Shown: positions 48,655-64,000 of the stretch, piece after piece
Numbering within the stretch: position 1 is the first letter of the stretch
Layout of the letters: every line of letters starts with the position of its first letter
Source: Methylorubrum aminovorans
GTDB lineage: Bacteria > Pseudomonadota > Alphaproteobacteria > Rhizobiales > Beijerinckiaceae
Length of the DNA stretch: 64,000 bases
Assembly (NCBI RefSeq): GCF_022179725.1
Contig: NZ_BPRC01000005.1
Coordinates: 62,001-126,000, forward strand
Direction: 5' to 3'
Program-made: the position numbers and the translations under genes
Notes under the pieces: model-generated
Told to the model about the DNA's origin: nothing
What the model saw: only the letters and a program-made list of their open reading frames with translations
Database searches by the model: none

Positions 48655-49548
48655 ATGACCACAGCAGAACCGCGTCTCTTCGTGACCGGTGCCACCGGCC
48701 ATCTCGGCCGGCTGGTGATCGCAGCCTTGCTGAAGAGGGTGCCGGCCGGCACAATCGTGGCAGGCGTCCGCTCGCTGGAGAGCGATGGGGCCAAGGACCT
48801 GCGTGCCCGCGGCGTCACCCTCCGCATCGCCGACTACGCCCGTCCCGAGACATTGGCGGACGCCTTTCGCGGCATCGACCGCCTGCTGCTCATCTCGTCC
48901 AGCGAGATCGGCCGGCGCGTGGCCCAGCACCGGAACGTCATCGAAGCCGCCCGGCAGTCCGGTCTAAACCGGATCGCCTATACCAGCCTGCTGCGCGCCG
49001 ATACCTCACCGCTCGCACTGGCGGACGAGCATCGCCGGACGGAAGACGCGCTCAAGGCTTCAGGTCTGTCCTTCACCGTGCTGCGCAACGGTTGGTACAC
49101 AGAGAACTACGCGGCCTCGATCGCGCCGGCCCTGGCCCACGGGGCATTTCTGGGCAGCGCGGGCCAGGGCCGGATCGCCTCCGCCGCGCGGGCGGACTAC
49201 GCCGAGGCTGCCGCCGTCGTGCTGACGACGGATGGCCAGGACGGGCGCCTCTACGAACTGGCGGGGGACGACGCCTACACCCTGGACGAGTTCGCGATGG
49301 CGGTGAGCGCGCTGTCCGGCAAGACGGTCATCTACCGGAACCTGACGGAGGCCGAGTTCAAGGCGGCCCTGGTCGGTGCCGGCCTGCCGGAGGACTTCGC
49401 GGCACTTCTCGCCGACTCGGATACGGCGGCAGCCAAGGGCGGACTCAACGATACGAGTCGTCAGCTGAGCGGGCTGATCGGCCGGCCGACGACGCCCTAT
49501 CGGACGACGATCACCGAAACGATCACCGGGTTGGCGGCGCGGGGCTGA
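48655..49548 (+). CDS. NmrA-like NAD(P)H-dependent quinone oxidoreductase (QOR2 type)
   Basis: A 297-residue Rossmann-fold protein. FVTGATGHLGRLVIAALLKR is the NAD(P)-binding motif, and IAYTSLLRADTSPLALADEH and FTVLRNGWYTENY are typical of the YtfG/QOR2 branch of atypical SDRs, which reduce quinones with NADPH. The short arms MTTAEPRLF and the C-terminal RPTTPYRTTITETI are standard. It is next to and divergent from the HxlR gene that probably controls it. Confidence 0.9.
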   Translation: MTTAEPRLFVTGATGHLGRLVIAALLKRVPAGTIVAGVRSLESDGAKDLRARGVTLRIADYARPETLADAFRGIDRLLLISSSEIGRRVAQHRNVIEAARQSGLNRIAYTSLLRADTSPLALADEHRRTEDALKASGLSFTVLRNGWYTENYAASIAPALAHGAFLGSAGQGRIASAARADYAEAAAVVLTTDGQDGRLYELAGDDAYTLDEFAMAVSALSGKTVIYRNLTEAEFKAALVGAGLPEDFAALLADSDTAAAKGGLNDTSRQLSGLIGRPTTPYRTTITETITGLAARG

Positions 49549-49588
49549 CGCTCCCCAAGCGCCGGGGACCGCGAATTCCAGATCCGAC

Positions 49589-49623
49589 AAAAAAAGAGGC
49601 GCCTCACGAGGGGCGCCTCTTTT
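49589..49623. terminator. Bidirectional intrinsic terminator
   Basis: AGAGGCGCC (49595-49603) pairs with GGCGCCTCT (49612-49620). Seven A residues precede the stem and TTTT follows it, so it can terminate both the quinone oxidoreductase gene and the convergent YeaQ-like gene. Confidence 0.9.
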
Positions 49624-49647
49624 CTCTCGATAGTCGGTCGTCGCGTA

Positions 49648-49914
49648 TCAGAGCGAGCGGCTGCTGGTGCGGCCGGCGATGAAGCCGTAGATGGCGAGCA
49701 CGACGCAGGCGCCGACGATCGAGCCGATGAAGCGGGCGCCCTCGTTGGGCCCGTACCAGCCGACCGCCTGACCGATGAAGGTCGCGACGAAAGCGCCGAC
49801 GATGCCGAGGATCGTCGTCAGGATGAAGCCCGCGGGCTCCTTGTCACCGGGCATGATGAACTTGGCGATGACGCCGGCCACGAAGCCGATGATGATGGTC
49901 CAGAGAATTTCCAT
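49648..49914 (-). CDS. GlsB/YeaQ/YmgE family membrane protein
   Basis: An 88-residue protein with three hydrophobic segments: LWTIIIGFVAGVIAKFIMPG, then ILTTILGIVGAFVATFIGQA and FIGSIVGACVVLAIYGFIAG. The order and the PGDKEPAGF loop are those of transglycosylase-associated (GlsB/YeaQ) proteins, which are often induced by stress and lack known enzymatic activity. The ATG at 49914 with GGAG upstream is the family start. A GCAAC-N17-CGTT sequence on the same strand at 49986-50011 is a near match to the EcfG promoter. Confidence 0.88.
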   Translation of the reverse strand: MEILWTIIIGFVAGVIAKFIMPGDKEPAGFILTTILGIVGAFVATFIGQAVGWYGPNEGARFIGSIVGACVVLAIYGFIAGRTSSRSL

Positions 49915-49985
49915 TTGGCTCCAACCCCGAAAAGCGTCTTCGACCTGAAGATCTGGCCGGAAGACTTGGCCGTATTCGTGGGACA

Positions 49986-50011
49986 AACGCGCGAAAGACG
50001 ATGCCGGTTGC
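49986..50011 (-). promoter_or_regulatory. Possible EcfG-like promoter of YeaQ-like gene
   Basis: On the minus strand GCAAC, 17 bases, CGTT. One base differs from GGAAC. The distance to the start codon (about 70 bases) and the stress-linked family make it plausible but not strong. Confidence 0.4.
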
Positions 50012-50163
50012 CTCGGGAAATGCCGGGCGTCCAAAAAATCCGGCCCCGCCGTGCCGGCTCTGTCTTCGGGGCCGGCCGCTCCGCCGAAAGCCCCTTTACG
50101 GAGAACCGTTCGCGGCGGCAGAAGGGTCCGCCTCTTTCACGAACCGAGACCGGCGATCCCATC

Positions 50164-50523
50164 ATGACCATCGAACGCTACGAGACCGGCCCGCGCATGT
50201 CCCAGGCGGTCGCCCATGGCGACCTCGTGTACCTCGCCGGCCAAGTCGCCGCCGACGTGGTCGGCACCGGCGTCACCGCCCAGACGCAGCAGATCCTGGA
50301 GCAGATCGACCGGCTGCTGATGGCGGCGGGCAGCGACAAGTCCCGCGTCCTTTCGGCGACGATCTACCTCGCCGACATCGCCGGCTTCGCCGAGATGAAC
50401 GCCGCCTGGGACGCCTGGGTCGACCGGGAGAACCCGCCCGCCCGCGCCACCGTCGAAGCCCGGCTCGTCGCGCCGGAATACCGGGTCGAGATCGCCGTCA
50501 CCGCCGCGCGAGGCAAATCGTGA
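50164..50523 (+). CDS. RidA family protein
   Basis: A 119-residue protein of the YjgF/YER057c/UK114 family, trimeric enzymes that hydrolyse reactive enamines and imines from amino acid metabolism. HGDLVYLAGQVAADVVGTGV is the usual beta-sheet core, and the PARATVEARLVAPEYRVEI segment carries the conserved Arg required for deaminase activity. It differs from archetypal RidA enough that it may belong to another Rid subfamily. Its stop codon overlaps the start of the next gene (GTGA), so the two are coupled. Confidence 0.88.
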   Translation: MTIERYETGPRMSQAVAHGDLVYLAGQVAADVVGTGVTAQTQQILEQIDRLLMAAGSDKSRVLSATIYLADIAGFAEMNAAWDAWVDRENPPARATVEARLVAPEYRVEIAVTAARGKS

Positions 50524-51623
50524 TCCGGCGGCGTCTGCTCGGAGGGCTCGCCGCCCTCCCCCTTCTTCTGGCAGCCGCCGGCGGCGCGGGCGCCGAGGAG
50601 CGGGTCGTCAACATCTACAACTGGTCGGACTATATCGACCCGAAGGTGCTCGACGACTTCACGAAGGAGACGGGGATCAAGGTCGTCTACGACACCTACG
50701 ACAACAACGAGATCCTCGAAACGAAGCTTCTCGCCGGCAAGTCCGGCTACGACGTCGTCGTGCCCTCGGGCCCGTACCTGCAACGCCTGATCAAGGCCGG
50801 AATCTTCCTGCCCCTCGACAAGGCGAAGATCCCGAACCTCAAACACGCGTGGCCGGAGATCTCGAACCGGCTCCAGGCCTACGATCCCGGCAACACCTAC
50901 GCCGTCGATTACATGTGGGGCACCACCGGCATCGGCGTGAACGTGGCGGCCGTGCGTGAGCGACTCGGTGCGAACGCGCCGCTCAACAGCTGGAGCCTCG
51001 TGCTCAATCCGGGCTTCATGGCGAAGCTCAAGGATTGCGGCGTCATGCTCCTCGATTCCCCCGAGGATCTGATCCCCTCGATCCTGCCCTTCTACGGCTA
51101 CAAGTCCGATTCGAAGCGCTGGGACGACATCACGGCCGTCACCGACGCGCTCTACAAGGTCCGCGGCTCGGTGCGGAAGTTCCACTCCTCGGAATACGTC
51201 AACGGGCTCGCCAACGGCGATGTCTGCCTCGCAGTCGGCTATTCCGGCGACGTGATGCAGGCAAAGAAGCGCGCCGAGGAATCGAAGAACGGCGTCGAGG
51301 TCGCCTACTTCATCCCGAAGGAGGGCGCGCTGATGTGGTTCGACGCCTTCGCGATCCCGAAGGACGCCGCCCACCCGGCCGAGGCCCACGCCTTCATCGA
51401 CTACATGATGCGGCCCGAAGTGGCGGCGGCCAACACCAACTTCGTCGCCTACGCCAATGGCAACCTCGCCTCGCAGAAGTTCGTGCGGCCGGAGATCCGG
51501 AGCAATCCCGGCATCTACCCCGATGACGCGACCATGCAACGGCTCTCGGTCAACACTGCCTGGAACGACTCGACCCAGCGCTTCGTGACGCGCGCTTGGA
51601 TGCGGGTGCGCACGGGGCGCTGA
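50520..51623 (+). CDS. Polyamine ABC transporter substrate-binding protein (PotF-like)
   Basis: A 367-residue periplasmic protein with a signal peptide (RRRLLGGLAALPLLLAAAGG, cleavage near AGAEE). The mature protein starts ERVVNIYNWSDYIDPKVLDD, the PotF/PotD signature, and keeps GYDVVVPSGPYLQRL and AVDYMWGTTGIGVN of the polyamine pocket. The C-terminus ends NDSTQRFVTRAWMRVRTG as in PotF. No potGHI permease or ATPase genes adjoin, so it depends on a remote transporter. The GTG start at 50520 overlaps the RidA-like stop codon. Confidence 0.9.
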   Translation: MIRRRLLGGLAALPLLLAAAGGAGAEERVVNIYNWSDYIDPKVLDDFTKETGIKVVYDTYDNNEILETKLLAGKSGYDVVVPSGPYLQRLIKAGIFLPLDKAKIPNLKHAWPEISNRLQAYDPGNTYAVDYMWGTTGIGVNVAAVRERLGANAPLNSWSLVLNPGFMAKLKDCGVMLLDSPEDLIPSILPFYGYKSDSKRWDDITAVTDALYKVRGSVRKFHSSEYVNGLANGDVCLAVGYSGDVMQAKKRAEESKNGVEVAYFIPKEGALMWFDAFAIPKDAAHPAEAHAFIDYMMRPEVAAANTNFVAYANGNLASQKFVRPEIRSNPGIYPDDATMQRLSVNTAWNDSTQRFVTRAWMRVRTGR

Positions 51624-51707
51624 CCACTCCCTCTCGCAGCTCCAGCCTGAGGATCCCAAAGGGGTGATCCCTTGGGCGGAGTGCCAAGCCTGCGCCCCGG
51701 CCGAACG

Positions 51708-51743
51708 AAAAAGGCCCCGGCTCTTACGAGCCGGGGCCTTTTT
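51708..51743. terminator. Bidirectional intrinsic terminator between potF-like gene and rpoC
   Basis: AAAAAGGCCCCGGCTC pairs with GAGCCGGGGCCTTTTT around a TTAC loop. A-run on one side and T-run on the other let it end transcription of both convergent units, including the whole rplJ-rpoC operon. Confidence 0.93.
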
Positions 51744-51772
51744 CATGTCGTGATCCCAGGTGGGGCTGCCGA

Positions 51773-55990
<4,218 letters not shown>

Positions 55991-56115
55991 GATCCGCTCC
56001 TTGCTCGCCGGTTGCCCCGCGCCTGGGCCGTCCCGGCTTGATCCTCATGGCGCCGCGCTCGTCCGGAGCGCCGCTGGCCGTCGTCTGTCGGAAGGCCCCG
56101 CCCCTTCCCGCTCGA

Positions 56116-56149
56116 CCGCGGCGGCGCCTCGTCAAAGGCGCCGCCGCGG
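56116..56149 (-). promoter_or_regulatory. 13-bp hairpin between rpoB and rpoC
   Basis: CCGCGGCGGCGCC (56116-56128) and GGCGCCGCCGCGG (56137-56149) pair perfectly around an 8-base loop, 16 bases after the rpoB stop. There is no T-run, so it is more likely an RNA-processing or mRNA-stability element than a terminator. Confidence 0.6.
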
Positions 56150-56165
56150 GAGGTGAACCCGGTCG

Positions 56166-60296
<4,131 letters not shown>

Positions 60297-60533
60297 GAGA
60301 CCTCGCTCCACCACCTCAGCGTAGGGTGCCCGGGGAAGGCGAAACACCTCCCGTCACCGGACCAAGAAGGGCCGCCCCGCCGGACGATCAGCCCACCCGA
60401 ACCGAATTCGTCTTCTGTTCGCCGCGCATTCCCCCTCTCGGGGAACGACGGCCGCCCGAAGCGGCGTTAGCCCGCGAGCCGGAGCCCGCGGGCGTGAAGG
60501 CCGGCACACCCCCGAGGGGAGTGCACCGGATGC

Positions 60534-60554
60534 GATGGGCCGGATCGGCCCATC
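60534..60554 (-). promoter_or_regulatory. Hairpin right after rplL
   Basis: GATGGGCCG-GAT-CGGCCCATC is a perfect 9-bp stem with a 3-base loop, starting six bases after the rplL stop codon. In E. coli an attenuator and RNase III site lie between rplL and rpoB and set the ratio of ribosomal to polymerase proteins; this hairpin is well placed for a similar role. A second stem (GCCCGCG/CGCGGGC) lies about 40 bases downstream. Confidence 0.55.
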
Positions 60555-60560
60555 GACGGA

Positions 60561-60941
<381 letters not shown>

Positions 60942-60998
60942 GTGAATGTCCTTTGCGTATATCGGTTTGAACGGATGGTTTCGCTAGGGGCGAACGGC

Positions 60999-61517
60999 TC
61001 AGGCCGCTTCGTCCTTCTTGGCATAGGCCCCGAACACGCGGGCGAGCTTGGCCGCCGGCGCGTTGACGACCTGGGCGACCTTGGTCGCGGGAGCCTGGAT
61101 GAGGCCCACGAGCTTGGCGCGCAGTTCGTCGAGGGACGGGAGCGTGGCGAGTGCCTTCACGCCGTCCGGGTTCAGGGCAGTCGTTCCCATGGCGCCGCCG
61201 AGAATCACGAGCTTGTCGTTCGTCTTGGCGAAGTCCACCGCAACCTTGGCGGCCGCGACCGGATCGCTCGAATAGGCGAGCAGGGTCGGACCCTTCAGGA
61301 GGGGCTTGATGGAGGCGACGTCCGTGCCATCGAGAGCGATGCTGGCGAGCCGGTTCTTGGCGACCTTCACGGTGGCGCCGGCCTGCTTCATCTGCGAGCG
61401 CAGCTTCTGCATGTCGGCGACCGTGAGGCCCTTGTAGTGGGCCACGACGACGACGGCGTTCGTGGTGAACACGCCGTTGAGCGTCGAGACGAGATCAGCT
61501 TTAGCTGTCCGGTCCAC
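60999..61517 (-). CDS. rplJ: 50S ribosomal protein L10
   Basis: The 172-residue base of the ribosomal stalk, which holds L7/L12 dimers through its C-terminal helix. [20 protein letters not shown] and [15 protein letters not shown] are conserved rRNA-binding parts, and the Ala-rich C-terminus [20 protein letters not shown] is the L12-binding helix. The start is the GTG at 61517 with GGAGAG upstream. rplK and rplA, which usually precede it, are not adjacent; the next gene upstream on this strand is a porin. Confidence 0.97.
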   Translation of the reverse strand: MDRTAKADLVSTLNGVFTTNAVVVVAHYKGLTVADMQKLRSQMKQAGATVKVAKNRLASIALDGTDVASIKPLLKGPTLLAYSSDPVAAAKVAVDFAKTNDKLVILGGAMGTTALNPDGVKALATLPSLDELRAKLVGLIQAPATKVAQVVNAPAAKLARVFGAYAKKDEAA

Positions 61518-61620
61518 TGTGCTCTCTCCGGTTGGCGGAACCTGAGGCAGGTCCGCCGGTTGCACTTGCCGCCCGGAACGGAACTCGGCTGAGAAGCCGG
61601 AACCGTCGCCCGGGCGACGT

Positions 61621-61652
61621 CTCACGGCCCTGTCCCCTTGAAGCGCCGTGAG
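61621..61652 (-). promoter_or_regulatory. Hairpin in rplJ leader
   Basis: CTCACGGC (61621-61628) and GCCGTGAG (61645-61652) form an 8-bp stem about 100 bases before the L10 start codon. It is part of the long untranslated leader and may switch with the L10-binding structure. Confidence 0.45.
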
Positions 61653-61745
61653 GCCCCCGCGGGTGAGATTGGTTCAAACCGATGCCTCCCCCCGGTGCCT
61701 GCCGGCCCCGAAGCGAGGTGTGAAAAATTCGGTCTTCCCCGTCTG

Positions 61746-61786
61746 TGCAGGCTGTCGCCGATTAAGCCGGTCGCCCGGCGCCTGCA
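61746..61786 (-). ncRNA. Candidate L10-binding leader element of the rplJ operon
   Basis: In minus-strand RNA, UGCAGG pairs with CCUGCA and inner CGCCG with CGGCG, separated on one side by a 4-base bulge (ACAG), around a loop containing CUUAAU. A helix broken by a one-sided bulge of this kind, 230 bases before rplJ, resembles the kink-turn leader to which L10(L12)4 binds to repress its own operon. A covariance search would be needed for proof. Confidence 0.5.
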
Positions 61787-61935
61787 GTCTCGGACAGGAC
61801 ATGGCCGGAAATGGCGCTCGGAGCGGCTGCCCCAAGTCCTTTCCGGCCATCACCACCCGGTCGCCCGGGCGGCATCTCGAATGGAAACCGACCGATCGGC
61901 CGATCCCTTCCAATGGGTGAATTCGTGGAGCGCGG

Positions 61936-61964
61936 TCTATAGCGGCGTGCAAGCTCCCTGCCAA
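61936..61964 (-). promoter_or_regulatory. Strong promoter of rplJ-rplL-rpoB-rpoC operon
   Basis: On the minus strand TTGGCA (61964-61959), exactly 17 bases, then TATAGA (61941-61936): both hexamers differ from the sigma-70 consensus by one base. The transcript would start near 61929, giving a leader of about 410 bases before rplJ. Confidence 0.68.
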
Positions 61965-62200
61965 GTCCCGCGACGCGACTTTTCCGTCGCAGGCAAGGAG
62001 GAAGGCAAGGGGGAAGGTGAGAAGGCACCAGCCGAGCGACAGAAGACGGGAAGATCCGTCGCGGCCCGTCCTTAACCCGGCATTGACTCTGCGCCGACCC
62101 TGCCGGCTGCGGGGCACGGCCCGTGTGCGCCAGCGCATCCCGAACTGCGCCGCAGCGGCCTTACACCGCAGCGCACAAAAGGCAGGGAAAGTCTCGGGCA
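61965..62200. other. Intergenic region upstream of the rplJ operon promoter
   Basis: I find no gene, tRNA or repeat that I can support between the rplJ promoter and the small ORF at 62201. Longer open frames here lack ribosome sites and family resemblance. Confidence 0.4.
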
Positions 62201-62350
62201 ATGGCCTCGAAGGTGTTGTTGGCTCTGGTGGTGCTCGTCTTCGTCCTGGACGGCCACCTGCCCGGGATGCGCGAGTTGCGCAACCCGGATGCCGAGGGCG
62301 GCAAGGGCACGGGCCGTGCCTCGCTCCTTTCGAAGCGGTCCGAGGCCTGA
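62201..62350 (+). CDS. Possible small membrane protein, 49 residues
   Basis: An ORF starting MASKVLLALVVLVFVLDGHL, one hydrophobic helix followed by a charged tail rich in Arg, Lys and Gly. The ribosome site is weak (AGGGAAAG lies about 12 bases before the ATG). It faces the porin gene and ends 38 bases before that gene's stop. It may be real but rests only on the hydrophobic N-terminus. Confidence 0.4.
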   Translation: MASKVLLALVVLVFVLDGHLPGMRELRNPDAEGGKGTGRASLLSKRSEA

Positions 62351-62388
62351 ACCCCGGACCGCCCTCCTCCTCGCGAGGTCGCTCGGGG

Positions 62389-63942
62389 TCAGTAGTTGAT
62401 CTGAAGTTGCCCGCGGAACAGGTCGCCCTCGGCCCGTCCTAAGCGGCCGATATTGGCCTCGCGGCGCTTCATGCTGGCATAGGCAAGGGTCAGCTCGACC
62501 GACTTGATCGGCTGGAACTCGACGCCGAGTTCCAGCTCGTCGGTATCGAGGCGCGGCGCGTTCGTCGCGACCTTCCAACCGCCGTCATAGGTCTGCCAGC
62601 GGATGTAGGGCATGAACGGCCCCACGGGCGAGTGATCGACCCTCATCATCGCCTGGACGTAACCGCCCTGGAGCGGCTTGGTCAGGATCGTGCGGGCGAC
62701 CGGATCGTATTCGGGACCGCGGCCCCAGTTCCACTCGGCCTGGAGGCCGAAGGGCTGCGGGTACAGGATCGCGTGCAAGCCGACACGCTCGTCGTCGTAG
62801 GTGTTGCCCAGGGCCGTCGAGGCGCCGAAAGTGGCCTCGGGCCGGAAGCGGTTGCGGTAGGCCGAGCCGCCGACCTCCAGCACCTGCCCGCGGAAGGCCT
62901 CGCCGAGGCCGTCGAGTTCGAACGGCCAAGTCACCATCATCGCCGTCATCAGATCGTTGTTGGCCTCGACCCGGTTGATGGTCTGGCCGTTGTAGATGCC
63001 GACGCCGAAGGCACCGTAATTGCCGAACAGCTTCTGGCCGCCCTTGGCCAGACGGTCCCAGATGCGCTGCACGTGCCAGGGCGTGTAGTAGAACGAGATG
63101 CCGATGTCGCGCTCGCCGGGCACGGCGCTGTTGATCGCGTCGGAGCGGTCGAGCGTCAGGCGGTTCTGCGACGATTGCAGGTTCTCCCAGCCGTAGGGCA
63201 CCTTCTGCTGGCCGAAGCGCAGGCGGGTGCGGCGCTCGTCGTCGAGGAACACGTCGGCAAAGGCGTCGCGCAGTTGGGTGTAGTGCTGGCGCCCCTCGCT
63301 GCCGGCCTGGTTCGAGACGTTCACCGCGAAGTCGGGCTGCAGGTAGATGAACACCCGCTCGTGGATGTCGCCCTGCAGGACCAGACGGACCCGGCGGAAG
63401 GTGAAGTTGTTGCGGTCGGTGATGCCGCTGTCGTGGACGGAGCGCAGGCGCGCGCGGCCGGCCGGAGCGGTGTCGTCGCCGGACAGGAATTCGTTGCCGC
63501 GCAACTGCGTGTAGCCGCGCAGGGACAGGCGCTCGAACCAAGTCTTGGGCCGGCCTGCGTGGCGGGGATCGTCCGCGAGCAATTGCGGCGCGGGCGGCAC
63601 CAGTGCGTCGTACCACGTGTCCGGCTCGTCGAGGGCGAAGCGGTGCGGCACCGGGCCGGACGCGGCCGGCTGCGCCACCGCGGATTCGATCGGGCGACCG
63701 GCGGCCGGGACGGTGCCGGCATCGGTGGTGCGGGCAGTGGCCGGCCGCAGGGCGACCGGGGCCGCACGCCGGGGCGCCGTTCCCGCCACCCTCGCCTGCC
63801 CCTCCGCCTGCGCCCTGATCATCGCCTTGAGCTCATTGATCTGGCGCTGCAGTTCCGCGACCGTCTGAGCCTGGGCCCGAACGGAGGGGAGCACCAGGGC
63901 GCCCGAGAGGAGCAGTGCAGTCAGAAGACGTTGTTTCATCAC
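62389..63942 (-). CDS. OprP/OprO-type porin
   Basis: A 517-residue outer-membrane protein. A signal peptide (LLTALLLSGALVLPSVRAQA) is followed by a coiled-coil segment (VAELQRQINELKAMIRAQAE) and an Ala/Pro-rich linker, then a beta-barrel of the phosphate-selective porin O/P family with NFTFRRVRLVLQGDIHERVF, YLQPDFAVNV and RLRFGQQKVPYGWEN. The chain ends LQINY, with the terminal aromatic residue used for barrel insertion. Specificity for phosphate is not certain; related porins carry polyphosphate or other anions. The ATG is preceded by GGGGA. Only 58 bases upstream are visible, without a clear Pho box. Confidence 0.87.
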   Translation of the reverse strand: MMKQRLLTALLLSGALVLPSVRAQAQTVAELQRQINELKAMIRAQAEGQARVAGTAPRRAAPVALRPATARTTDAGTVPAAGRPIESAVAQPAASGPVPHRFALDEPDTWYDALVPPAPQLLADDPRHAGRPKTWFERLSLRGYTQLRGNEFLSGDDTAPAGRARLRSVHDSGITDRNNFTFRRVRLVLQGDIHERVFIYLQPDFAVNVSNQAGSEGRQHYTQLRDAFADVFLDDERRTRLRFGQQKVPYGWENLQSSQNRLTLDRSDAINSAVPGERDIGISFYYTPWHVQRIWDRLAKGGQKLFGNYGAFGVGIYNGQTINRVEANNDLMTAMMVTWPFELDGLGEAFRGQVLEVGGSAYRNRFRPEATFGASTALGNTYDDERVGLHAILYPQPFGLQAEWNWGRGPEYDPVARTILTKPLQGGYVQAMMRVDHSPVGPFMPYIRWQTYDGGWKVATNAPRLDTDELELGVEFQPIKSVELTLAYASMKRREANIGRLGRAEGDLFRGQLQINY

Positions 63943-64000
63943 TTGAATTCCCCACGCGCCCCAGGCCGGCGCGATGACGCTCGCCGTGTTGTGCTGGGAC

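Noticed and set aside
61638..62075. Open frames over the rplJ leader and promoter
   Set aside because: They overlap a near-consensus promoter and structured leader, lack ribosome sites and resemble no family.

Overview
The window is about 64 kb of very GC-rich, densely coded bacterial chromosome. Protein families, gene order, GC content and GGAAC-N16-CGTT promoters point to an alphaproteobacterium of the Methylobacterium/Methylorubrum group; the genus is inferred from recognised sequence character, not from a search. I see no rRNA or tRNA genes, insertion sequences, prophage or CRISPR array, so this looks like core chromosome with a few accessory genes.

Layout. 1-8 kb: the end of a glycerophosphodiester phosphodiesterase gene, a chemoreceptor, glycerol kinase overlapping an alpha/beta hydrolase, an ankyrin protein, a cis-prenyltransferase, and a membrane protein/winged-helix regulator pair with a clear operator. 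8-16 kb: a VapBC-type pair, uvrB with a long N-terminal extension, a small exported protein with a hairpin over its ribosome binding site, a YidB-like protein, a GST and a hybrid PAS histidine kinase. 16-30 kb: a serine hydrolase, a thioredoxin-reductase-like flavoprotein with its Rrf2 regulator, mutM, a YbdK-type ligase, a TauE/SafE transporter, der with a YfgM-like gene, NnrU, an exported Asp-box protein, EcsC and an AmpG-like permease.

30-42 kb is the most interesting part. It has a LOV-domain (blue-light) HisKA_2 kinase with its own single-domain response regulator and a consensus EcfG (general stress response) promoter. It continues with nadE, an FtsK-type translocase without membrane segments, a LolA-like carrier, and a GGDEF-EAL cyclic-di-GMP enzyme overlapping by one base with a stand-alone BLUF (blue-light) protein. 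Two different flavin photoreceptor modules therefore lie within about 10 kb, one apparently tied to stress signalling and the other to cyclic-di-GMP.

42-52 kb: xth, a 37-residue small protein, an APC permease ending inside a dispersed palindromic repeat, rpsO-pnp with a leader hairpin, a GST, a DUF2892 protein behind another EcfG promoter, a divergent HxlR/quinone-oxidoreductase pair, a YeaQ-like protein, and a RidA/PotF-like pair. 52-62 kb: the rplJ-rplL-rpoB-rpoC operon on the minus strand, with a strong promoter, a long L10-type leader and intercistronic hairpins. The window ends with an OprP/OprO-type porin.
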